Notes under the pieces: generated by a model
Seen by the model: only the letters and a program-made list of their open reading frames with translations
What the model was told of the DNA's origin: nothing
The model's database searches: none
Program-made: the position numbers and the translations under genes
Shown here: one piece after another, positions 6,815-12,863 of the stretch
Numbering within the stretch: the first letter of the stretch is position 1
Layout of the letters: each line of letters begins with the position of its first letter
From: an uncultured Lachnospiraceae bacterium
Lineage (GTDB): Bacteria > Bacillota > Clostridia > Lachnospirales > Lachnospiraceae
Assembly: GCA_910577765.1 (NCBI GenBank)
Contig: CAJTOV010000085.1
Span: 1-16,505, forward strand
Length of the DNA stretch: 16,505 bases
Reading direction: 5' to 3'

Positions 6815-7576
6815 ATGGATTCAATGGAAATGCGCAGAAATGCGATTGTAGAACTGATCAATGAAAAGGGCACGGTAAGCTTCTCCCAGATCAAGGATGC
6901 ATTTTCCAATGTATCGGAGATGACCCTGCGCACAGACCTGCGGCTGCTGGATGAGGCAAAGCGGATACTGCGCATCCACGGAGGAGCCAGGTCCGTGGAG
7001 GTGGTCATCGGTACCGACGACTTCCTGAAGCGCAAGTCGGTCCGCAATATCCCGGAGAAGCAGCGGATTGCCCAGAAGGCCCTGACCCTTCTGCGGGCGG
7101 ACACCACGGTGTATCTGGATTCCGGCAGCACGGCTACGGTGCTGGCCCGCCAGTTCCCGGACCAGTCCCGCTTAATCTATACCACCGGCTTAAGCTGCGC
7201 CACGGAGCTGGCAGACCTGGAGAAATCCACGGTCATGCTTCCGGGAGGGCAGTTAAACCGCTACAGCCAGAGCGTCTTCGGCTTCTCGGCCATCCGGGAA
7301 CTGGAACGGGTGAATTTTCACCAGGCATTCCTGGGGATCACCGGTTACCACCCGGTGGCAGGCTTTACCTGCGGCATCAGTGACGAGGCCATCTTAAAGC
7401 AGACCGCCATCCGCCAGTCGGAGCAGGTGATTCTTCTGATGGATTCCTCCAAGGCAGGGGTCAAGTGCAGCTTCCATGTCTGCGGCCTTGCGGATATTGA
7501 TATCCTGGTCTCCGACGGGAACCTGCCGCAGGAGATGCTGGCGGAATGCAGAAAGTATGGGGTGGAGGTTCTGTAG
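6815..7576 (+). CDS. DeoR-family transcriptional regulator
   Basis: The 253-residue DNA-binding protein has an N-terminal winged helix-turn-helix (about 6-57), with the typical RRNAIVELINEKGTVSF start and the recognition segment SEMTLRTDLRLLDEAKRILR, which leads into the conserved HGGAR. The C-terminal sugar-phosphate sensor domain shows YLDSGSTATVLARQ (ligand phosphate loop), LPGGQLNRYSQSVFG and ITGYHP. Such proteins usually repress sugar operons and release DNA when a phosphorylated sugar binds. It sits between the dehydrogenase and PTS genes, so it is most likely the local regulator and acts on the TTGAAATAAAA-like repeats at 4220-4368 and 5434-5455. The ATG at 6815 with GGAGG at 6806-6810 (spacing 4) was preferred. 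The open frame extends upstream into the dehydrogenase gene but has no better start. Confidence 0.92.
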   Translation: MDSMEMRRNAIVELINEKGTVSFSQIKDAFSNVSEMTLRTDLRLLDEAKRILRIHGGARSVEVVIGTDDFLKRKSVRNIPEKQRIAQKALTLLRADTTVYLDSGSTATVLARQFPDQSRLIYTTGLSCATELADLEKSTVMLPGGQLNRYSQSVFGFSAIRELERVNFHQAFLGITGYHPVAGFTCGISDEAILKQTAIRQSEQVILLMDSSKAGVKCSFHVCGLADIDILVSDGNLPQEMLAECRKYGVEVL

Positions 7577-7602
7577 AAGGGCAGCCCTCCGGCAGTGATC
7601 GG

Positions 7603-7639
7603 TTCCTCCATTGGGCACTTTTGGGAAAGTGAGGAGGAA
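7603..7639 (+). promoter_or_regulatory. Hairpin covering the PTS gene's ribosome-binding site
   Basis: TTCCTCC (7603-7609) can pair with GGAGGAA (7633-7639), and CACTTT (7616-7621) with AAAGTG (7626-7631). This gives a 13-bp stem with one asymmetric internal loop (6 nt against 1 nt) and a 4-nt tip. The AGGAGG (7632-7637) of the EIICBA gene lies in the 3' strand, so folding would hide it. Such a fold could set the dose of a membrane protein relative to the upstream enzymes. Confidence 0.5.
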
Positions 7640-7643
7640 TATT

Positions 7644-9506
7644 TTGAAAAATAAGGTTCAACGGTTTGGAAAATTTCTGTCGGGCATGGTGATGCCCAAC
7701 ATCGGTGCGCTGATTGCCTTCGGCTTTCTGGCCGCACTGTTTATCGATACGGGCTGGATTCCCAACAAAGGCTTCAACAGCATGGTAGGTCCCATGCTGA
7801 CCTACCTGATTCCGGTGCTGATCGCCTCCACGGGAGGCCGGATGATCGGAGGGGACCGGGGCCGGGTGGCAGGTGCCATCGCCGTGATCGGCGCCATTAT
7901 GAGCAACACGGAGATCACCATGCTGATGGCGGCCATGGTCATGGGACCGCTGGCAGGCTATTGTATCAAAAAGTTTGACGACGCCATGGACGGACATATG
8001 CCTGCAGGCTTTGAGATGCTGATCAACAACTTTTCCGTAGGCATCATCGGCATGGTTCTGGCCATCCTGGGCTATCTGGTCATCGGCCCGGTTATGAGCG
8101 GGGTTCTGGCTGTCCTGGGCGGAGGCGTCCAGTTCCTGGTGAATCACGGACTGCTTCCCCTGGTGTCCATATTCATCGAGCCGGCCAAGGTGCTGTTTCT
8201 CAACAATGCCATTAACCACGGCATTTTCACCCCCATTGCCACGGCCCAGGTGACCGAGGCGGGAAAGTCTGTCATGTATATGCTGGAGCCCAATCCGGGG
8301 CCCGGACTGGGGGTGCTGCTGGCCTATCTGTTCTTCTGTAAGGACAAGGCCACCCGGGATTCGGCGCCGGGAGCGGTGATCATCCATCTGCTGGGCGGAA
8401 TCCATGAGATCTACTTCCCCTATGTGCTGATGAATCCCCTGGTGCTGATCGCTCCTGTGGCCGGCAGCATGGTGGGTATCTTCTGGTTCAGCCTTATGGG
8501 CTGCGGCCTGGTGGGCCCTGCATCCCCCGGCTCCATTATCGCTTACCTGATGATGACACCGGGACCGGATATGCTGAAGGTCATAGGAGGTGTGGTGATT
8601 TCCGCAGGAGTATCCTTCCTGGTGGCGTCTCCCATTGTGAAAATGGCCGGAGGAAAGAGCCTGGAGGAGGCCCGGAACGAGATGGCCGCCATGAAGGCGG
8701 AGGCCAAAGGGGAGAACCAGGTTCCGGGTACCATCCAGAAGGCCGGGGAGATCCGGAAGATCATCTTTGCCTGCGACGCAGGCATGGGCTCTTCTGCCAT
8801 GGGAGCCACCAAGTTCCGCAACCGGCTTAAGGCCAACCGTCCGGATATTACGGTGAAAAATACCTCTGTGGACAATATTCCCGCAGACTGTGACATTGCC
8901 GTGGTCCAGACCACCCTGGCGGACCGGGCCAGAAAATCGGCGCCCCAGGCCCAGCTGGTAACCATCGGAAACTTCCTGGCCGACCCGGCCCTGGATGCCC
9001 TTTATGTACAGCTTACCACCGGGGATGCCCCGGCGGCACCGGCAGGGGAGAATACGGAGATCATTATTCCGGATGTGCCGGTGAAGAAGCAGGTGATCAT
9101 TGCAGACGGCATCAGGCTGGGGCAGACGCCGGTCAGCAAGGAGGAGGCCATCCAGGCAGCCGGAGAGCTTCTGGAGTCCCTGGGGTATGTGGACGGCACC
9201 TATGTGGCAGCCATGCAGGAGCGGGAGAAGCTGGTGTCCACCTACATCGGAATGGGCGTTGCCATTCCCCACGGAACCACCCAGGCCAAGGGCACGGTAA
9301 AGAAGACGGGAATCGTGTTCTTCCAGTACCCGGAGGGTGTGGATTTCGGCGCGGAGAAAGCCCAGCTTGTGTTCGGCATTGCGGGAATCGGGGATGAGCA
9401 TCTGGAGCTTTTAAGCAAGCTGTGCACCCTGCTTGAGGACCCGGCCAGACTGGAGACCTTAAAGACCACAGACGATGTGGAATGGGTACTGGAGCAGTTA
9501 GGGTAG
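7644..9506 (+). CDS. mtlA: PTS transporter EIICBA, mannitol family
   Basis: The 620-residue fused permease imports and phosphorylates a hexitol, probably mannitol, giving hexitol-1-phosphate in the cytosol. Residues 1-~335 form the membrane EIIC domain with many hydrophobic helices and the mannitol-family motif GGIHEIYFPYVLMNP (251-265; E255 corresponds to the substrate-site Glu of MtlA). An Ala/Glu/Lys linker (~336-368) leads to EIIB with phospho-acceptor C377 in CDAGMGSSAMG. A second linker (GDAPAAPAGEN) leads to EIIA with phospho-acceptor H543 in AIPHGT. All three domains are intact, as in E. coli MtlA, so only HPr and EI are needed. The start is TTG (7644) with AGGAGG 6 nt upstream; the open frame continues to 7611 but without a ribosome-binding site. 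It is the last gene of the operon and a strong hairpin follows. The exact hexitol is inferred from family. Confidence 0.93.
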   Translation: MKNKVQRFGKFLSGMVMPNIGALIAFGFLAALFIDTGWIPNKGFNSMVGPMLTYLIPVLIASTGGRMIGGDRGRVAGAIAVIGAIMSNTEITMLMAAMVMGPLAGYCIKKFDDAMDGHMPAGFEMLINNFSVGIIGMVLAILGYLVIGPVMSGVLAVLGGGVQFLVNHGLLPLVSIFIEPAKVLFLNNAINHGIFTPIATAQVTEAGKSVMYMLEPNPGPGLGVLLAYLFFCKDKATRDSAPGAVIIHLLGGIHEIYFPYVLMNPLVLIAPVAGSMVGIFWFSLMGCGLVGPASPGSIIAYLMMTPGPDMLKVIGGVVISAGVSFLVASPIVKMAGGKSLEEARNEMAAMKAEAKGENQVPGTIQKAGEIRKIIFACDAGMGSSAMGATKFRNRLKANRPDITVKNTSVDNIPADCDIAVVQTTLADRARKSAPQAQLVTIGNFLADPALDALYVQLTTGDAPAAPAGENTEIIIPDVPVKKQVIIADGIRLGQTPVSKEEAIQAAGELLESLGYVDGTYVAAMQEREKLVSTYIGMGVAIPHGTTQAKGTVKKTGIVFFQYPEGVDFGAEKAQLVFGIAGIGDEHLELLSKLCTLLEDPARLETLKTTDDVEWVLEQLG

Positions 9507-9606
9507 AAGACTGGGAAAGTCCGGCTGCCCCCGGTGGGGAGCACTGGGGACAGAGGGATTCCGGTGTTCTGGAATATATGGTTTTGAGGGAGAGTGTTCA
9601 CATAGA

Positions 9607-9648
9607 CAGTCCCCGGCCTGCGGCAGGAATGCCGTGGGCCGGGGACTG
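9607..9648 (+). terminator. Strong hairpin terminator of the PTS operon
   Basis: CAGTCCCCGGCC (9607-9618) pairs perfectly with GGCCGGGGACTG (9637-9648), and an inner CGGCA/TGCCG stem (9621-9625 / 9630-9634) extends it. CTGTTTTCTG follows. It lies 100 nt after the PTS stop. The 9507-9606 stretch in front of it shows no gene or other clear signal. Confidence 0.75.
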
Positions 9649-9683
9649 CTGTTTTCTGGTGTCCGGCGGTTTGGAAAACCTGG

Positions 9684-9712
9684 TTGAACCGGAAGCTGTT
9701 TTCTGCTATGAT
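9684..9712 (+). promoter_or_regulatory. Promoter of the DUF523 gene
   Basis: TTGAAC (9684-9689) and TATGAT (9707-9712) are 17 bp apart, an ideal sigma-A spacing, right behind the PTS operon terminator. It starts a transcript for the DUF523 gene and probably the genes that follow. Confidence 0.7.
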
Positions 9713-9810
9713 GGATAGGGTAAAACGGGTGTCCGAAATTGGAAAATGGCGGAACCTTCATAAGAAACGGAAGGCATAAACCGCCTGGAAAAGGAATGGG
9801 GGAAAAGACT

Positions 9811-10284
9811 ATGGCAATGTCTGAAACACCGGCAGTTCTGGTAAGTGCCTGTCTGCTGGGAAGCAGGTGCCGGTATAACGGAAAGGGAGAGCTTCATGAA
9901 GGCGTAGAAAGGCTGATGGCCCGGTACCGCCTGGTTCCGGTGTGCCCGGAAATCTACGGAGGCCTGCCTACGCCCCGGGTGCCGGCAGAGCGGAGCGGGA
10001 GCCGGGTGGTGGGAAAGAACGGGGAGGATGTCACTGCCCAGTATGGGAAAGGCGCTGAGGAGGCGCTGCATCTGGCACAGCTTTACCGCTGCCGGGCGGC
10101 AGTTTTAAAGGAGCGGAGCCCCTCCTGCGGCAGCGGCCGGATCTACGACGGGACCCACACCGGGACCCTGACTGCCGGTGACGGGGTTACGGCAGAACTG
10201 CTGAAAGCCCATGGGATTGCCGTGGTGGGGGAGAGCGAGACGGACAAATTGGAAAAACTGATAGATGATATGGAAAGAATGTGA
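9811..10284 (+). CDS. DUF523 family protein
   Basis: The 157-residue small cytosolic protein has all the marks of DUF523: SACLLGSRCRYNG at the N-terminus, CPEIYGGLPTPRVPAE in the middle and KERSPSCGSGRIYDG toward the C-terminus. The conserved cysteines (in CLLG, SRCRY, VCPE and SCGSG) could bind a metal or an iron-sulfur cluster. The biochemical role is not known to me. In larger proteins this domain is found fused to DUF1722, but here it stands alone. The ATG at 9811 follows GGGGGAAAAG and leaves the normal short lead into the first motif. The frame opens earlier with a TTG at 9739, which has no ribosome-binding site. Confidence 0.88.
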   Translation: MAMSETPAVLVSACLLGSRCRYNGKGELHEGVERLMARYRLVPVCPEIYGGLPTPRVPAERSGSRVVGKNGEDVTAQYGKGAEEALHLAQLYRCRAAVLKERSPSCGSGRIYDGTHTGTLTAGDGVTAELLKAHGIAVVGESETDKLEKLIDDMERM

Positions 10285-10290
10285 TATACT
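10282..10290 (+). promoter_or_regulatory. Possible extended -10 promoter before the SseB-like gene
   Basis: TGATATACT contains TG one base before TATACT, at the very end of the DUF523 gene, 84 bp before the next ATG. No good -35 box was found. The following leader has the 9-bp direct repeat ACCGGACAG at 10318-10326 and 10336-10344. Confidence 0.35.
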
Positions 10291-10373
10291 ATCCCGGTAG
10301 GCAATGAGCAGTGGGAAACCGGACAGGGAAGCGGTACCGGACAGCACTGCGGAGCCCAGGAAAAGGAGATATT

Positions 10374-10832
10374 ATGAACAATCAGACAGCAAAGGACATT
10401 AAGAACCCGGATCTGGTAGCCGCCATGCAGGCTATGCAGAAGCACAACGACAGCGGGACCCTCAGCCGTATGGCTGCCGCCCTGGTGAATTCCCGCCTGC
10501 TTTCCCCGATTCTGAAGGAGACGGTGCTTACGGAGAAGTCGGGCCCGTCCACCCGGATCAAGTTTGAGGATATCCAGAATACGGAAGGGGACAAGTATTA
10601 TCTGGCCTTCACGGATCTGGACGAATATGAGAAATGGAACCAGGAAGGGACCCACAACGAGGCCCTGATCATGACCCTGGAGGACTACGGCAACATTCTG
10701 ATCCGCAATATCAATGACTTAAAGGGATTTGTGATCAACCCCTACGGGGAGAATGTCAGCATTTCCAAGTCCCTGCTGCTTTCCCTCTTAAAGCAGCACG
10801 AAGCCATGCAGAGCACCCACAAGGGAAACTAG
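10374..10832 (+). CDS. SseB-like N-terminal-domain protein
   Basis: The product is a 152-residue soluble protein. The pattern of a helical N-terminus (NNQTAKDIKNPDLVAAMQAM), then SRLLSPIL, then YYLAFTDLDEYEKWN and a final FVINPYGENVSIS resembles the SseB N-terminal domain seen in many Firmicute proteins of unknown role. The FTDxxEYEKW segment and the INPYGENVxI strand are the best-conserved parts of that family. No signal peptide or membrane segment is present. The start has AAAGGAGA 6 nt upstream. The stop is only 6 nt before coaE, so the two are likely co-transcribed and coaE may depend on its translation. Function is unknown. Confidence 0.72.
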   Translation: MNNQTAKDIKNPDLVAAMQAMQKHNDSGTLSRMAAALVNSRLLSPILKETVLTEKSGPSTRIKFEDIQNTEGDKYYLAFTDLDEYEKWNQEGTHNEALIMTLEDYGNILIRNINDLKGFVINPYGENVSISKSLLLSLLKQHEAMQSTHKGN

Positions 10833-10838
10833 GCGTCC

Positions 10839-11567
10839 ATGAAGGTGATCGGAATCACCGGCGGGGTGGGAGCCGGCAAAAGCCGGGTCCTGGCCCTGCT
10901 GGAGGAGGAATTCGGAGCCGGGATTATCCTGGCCGACGAGGTGGCCAGACAGCTGCAGGAGCCGGGCCAGCCAGGCTTTGTCCGGCTGCTGGAATATTTC
11001 GGAGACGGTATTCTGGGGGAAGACGGGCGTCTGGACCGGGCAGGGCTGGCAGCCCGGATATTCCGGGACCAGGAAGCCCTGGAAGCAGTGAACCGGATGA
11101 TCCATCCTCTGGTGTGGCAGACAATTCAGAAAATGGCGGCGGATTTTGGGAGGCCTCCGGCAGCAGGGGAAACCGCTTTGGGGGACCAGGGTGCCGGACC
11201 GCAGGGGACTGCGGTGTCTCCGGCAGCAGGGAAACCTGCTCCGGGGTGCCGGGGTGCCGGACCGCAGCGTTCCGCGGCGTCTCTGGTGGCCGTGGAATCG
11301 GCCCTGTTTGACCGGGAAAGCCGCAGTCTGTGCCAGGAGCTGTGGTTCATTGACACTTCCGACGAGAACCGGATCAGCCGTCTCATGGCAGGCCGGGGAT
11401 ATACCAGGGAGCGGTGCGTTTCCATCATAAAGAACCAGAAAAGCCGGGAGGAATTTCTGGCCTTCTGTGATGTGGTCATTGACAACAACGGTTCCCTGGA
11501 CCAGGTGCGCCGGCAGATCCGCAGACAGGTGGAACGGCTGGAGGCGCCCGTAAGCGGTACCAATTAA
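10839..11567 (+). CDS. coaE: Dephospho-CoA kinase with an in-frame tandem-repeat insertion
   Basis: The enzyme performs the last step of coenzyme A synthesis, ATP-dependent 3'-phosphorylation of dephospho-CoA, in the cytosol. The P-loop GGVGAGKS (8-15), the substrate-region LADEVARQLQ, the NRMIHPLVW helix and the distal VESALFDRES and RGYTRERCVSIIKNQKS segments are all present. At 242 residues it is ~40 longer than a usual CoaE (about 200). The extra part is two copies of a 21-residue Gly/Ala/Pro-rich unit (residues 107-148) between the IHPLV helix and the VESALFDRE strand. The repeat keeps the frame, so the enzyme may still be active with a surface loop, but this is unproven. The ATG has no strong ribosome-binding site and follows the SseB-like stop by 6 nt, so translational coupling is likely. 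Confidence 0.93.
   Translation: MKVIGITGGVGAGKSRVLALLEEEFGAGIILADEVARQLQEPGQPGFVRLLEYFGDGILGEDGRLDRAGLAARIFRDQEALEAVNRMIHPLVWQTIQKMAADFGRPPAAGETALGDQGAGPQGTAVSPAAGKPAPGCRGAGPQRSAASLVAVESALFDRESRSLCQELWFIDTSDENRISRLMAGRGYTRERCVSIIKNQKSREEFLAFCDVVIDNNGSLDQVRRQIRRQVERLEAPVSGTN
11157..11282 (+). repeat. Two tandem 63-bp units inside coaE
   Basis: Copy 1 (11157-11219) and copy 2 (11220-11282) are both 21 codons long. They start CCGGCAGCAGGG and share GGTGCCGGACCGCAG. Their products begin PAAG and contain GAGPQ. The copies have diverged at several positions, so the duplication is not brand new. Confidence 0.85.
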
Positions 11568-11572
11568 ATAAA

Positions 11573-11736
11573 TGTAACAGTTCAGACGGGCAGCAAATCT
11601 TGTGAGAAAGTGTGTTGCAAACTCGCTTTTGTTTGCATAAGCACTTTTTCACAAGATTTGGTATCGGGCTGACGCCCGAAGCTTCTTGTCCCCGATGCTT
11701 TTCGGGGGCAAGAAGATGCCCGTCTGAACTGTAACA
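11573..11736 (+). ncRNA. Structured intergenic element A (closing stem plus three hairpins)
   Basis: P1: ACAGTTCAGACGGGCA (11577-11592) pairs with TGCCCGTCTGAACTGT (11717-11732), and TGT/ACA continues it beyond one mismatch. P2: 11594-11612 with 11642-11660 (19 bp, one wobble), plus an inner TGCAAAC/GTTTGCA. P3: CGGGC/GCCCG (11665-11678) with TGAC loop. P4: CTTCTTGTCCCCGA (11682-11695) with 11702-11715, loop TGCTTT. The same architecture and a 54-nt homologous 3' part recur at 14233-14366. It starts 5 nt after the coaE stop and ends 23 nt before walJ. It could be a structured RNA, a processed 3' end or a mobile repeat, and its family is unknown to me. Confidence 0.7.
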
Positions 11737-11759
11737 AATATAATGAGGAAACAGAACAT

Positions 11760-12557
11760 ATGAAACTAGTCAGCATTGCCAGCGGAAGCAGCGGAAACTG
11801 CGTCTACATAGGCACAGACACCACCAGTATCCTGGTGGATGCAGGGATCAGCAACAAGCGGATTCAGCAGGGACTGGGGGAGATCGGGATCAAGGGGGAG
11901 GAAGTGGACGGGGTGGTTATTACCCATGAGCACTCGGACCACATCCGTGGCCTGGGAGTCCTGGCCCGAAAGTACCAGGTTCCCATCTACGGTACCAGGG
12001 AGACACTGGAAGAGATTCAGGGAACCGCCGTACTGGGGCGTTTTCCGGAAGGGCTGTTCCATGAGATTCAGCCGGATGTCCCCTTTGTGGTGGGGGATAT
12101 GGAGCTGCTTCCCTTTACCATCTACCATGACGCGGCCAATCCGGTGGCGTACCGGGTCCGCCACGGCAGGCAGTCCGTGGCAGTGGCCACGGATATCGGC
12201 CATTATGATGCCCCTATCATTGAACGTCTCCAGGGGCTGGATGCGGTGCTTTTAGAGTCCAATCACGATGTGAACATGCTGGAGACCGGTCCTTATCCCT
12301 ATTATCTGAAACGCCGGATCTTAAGCGATTACGGGCATCTGTCCAATGAAAACGCAGGCCGGTTACTGAACTGCATCCTTCATGACAACATGAAGCAGAT
12401 CCTTCTGGGGCATCTCAGCAAGGAAAACAACTATGAGGCCCTGGCCTATGAGACGGTCCGTCTGGAGATCGACCAGGGGGAGTGCCCTTACCGGGCATCG
12501 GATTTCCCCATTGCCGTGGCAGGCAGGGACCGGATGTCGGAGATCATTGATCTATAA
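11760..12557 (+). CDS. walJ: MBL-fold metallo-hydrolase, WalJ/YycJ family
   Basis: The 265-residue cytosolic metallo-beta-lactamase-fold protein opens with MKLVSIASGSSGNCVYIG, a hallmark of the YycJ/WalJ group. It carries the metal motif THEHSDH (55-61), further likely ligands in YHDAANP and ATDIGHYD, and a late GHLSKENN histidine. Family knowledge: WalJ is linked to cell-wall and DNA-replication control in Gram-positives, usually at the end of the walRK operon, and is thought to have nuclease-like chemistry. Here it lies apart from walRK, after coaE and structured element A. The ATG at 11760 has AGGAA 9 nt upstream. The length is normal. ACT and UPF0210 genes follow closely (15-nt and 18-nt gaps), so the three form one unit. 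Confidence 0.92.
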   Translation: MKLVSIASGSSGNCVYIGTDTTSILVDAGISNKRIQQGLGEIGIKGEEVDGVVITHEHSDHIRGLGVLARKYQVPIYGTRETLEEIQGTAVLGRFPEGLFHEIQPDVPFVVGDMELLPFTIYHDAANPVAYRVRHGRQSVAVATDIGHYDAPIIERLQGLDAVLLESNHDVNMLETGPYPYYLKRRILSDYGHLSNENAGRLLNCILHDNMKQILLGHLSKENNYEALAYETVRLEIDQGECPYRASDFPIAVAGRDRMSEIIDL

Positions 12558-12572
12558 GAGAAAGGTGAGAAT

Positions 12573-12845
12573 ATGAACAAAGTAATCATAACCGTAGTGG
12601 GGAAGGATACGGTGGGCATCATTGCAAAGGTGTGCACCTATCTGGCGGAGAACCGGGTGAATATCCTGGATATTTCCCAGACCATTGTACAGGAGTATTT
12701 TAATATGATGATGATCGCGGATATGGAGCATGCTTCCGGGTCCTTTGACGAGATTGCCGCAGGGCTGGACGGGATCGGGGACCAGATCGGTGTGAAGATC
12801 AAATGCCAGCGGGAAGAGATTTTCACGAAAATGCATCGTATCTGA
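12573..12845 (+). CDS. ACT-domain protein (UPF0237 family)
   Basis: The 90-residue protein is a single ACT domain: the VVGKDTVGIIAKVCTYLAE turn-helix, the NRVNILDISQTI strand and the YFNMMMIADM strand give the beta-alpha-beta-beta-alpha-beta pattern. ACT domains bind amino acids or other small ligands and often dimerise. This stand-alone form is typically found directly before a UPF0210/DUF711 gene, as here (18-nt gap), which suggests the two proteins work together. The ligand is unknown. AAAGGTGA lies ahead of the start. Confidence 0.92.
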   Translation: MNKVIITVVGKDTVGIIAKVCTYLAENRVNILDISQTIVQEYFNMMMIADMEHASGSFDEIAAGLDGIGDQIGVKIKCQREEIFTKMHRI

Positions 12846-12863
12846 GAAAGGCGGACGGTTCCT

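Noticed and set aside
7461..9401. Long open frame (646 codons) on the minus strand
   Set aside because: It lies antisense to the EIICBA gene and its translation is rich in His, Gly, Arg and Gln without any domain, which is typical of a frame kept open by GC-biased codons on the other strand.
11573..11736. Element A as a known riboswitch (for example T-box or SAM)
   Set aside because: No T-box sequence, no K-turn or SAM core, and the same fold occurs before an unrelated gene at 14233-14366, which speaks against a gene-specific metabolite sensor.
11739..11744. TATAAT as a separate walJ promoter
   Set aside because: No -35-like box at 15-19 bp upstream and no TG extension. The region upstream is the closing stem of element A. 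Kept only as a remark.
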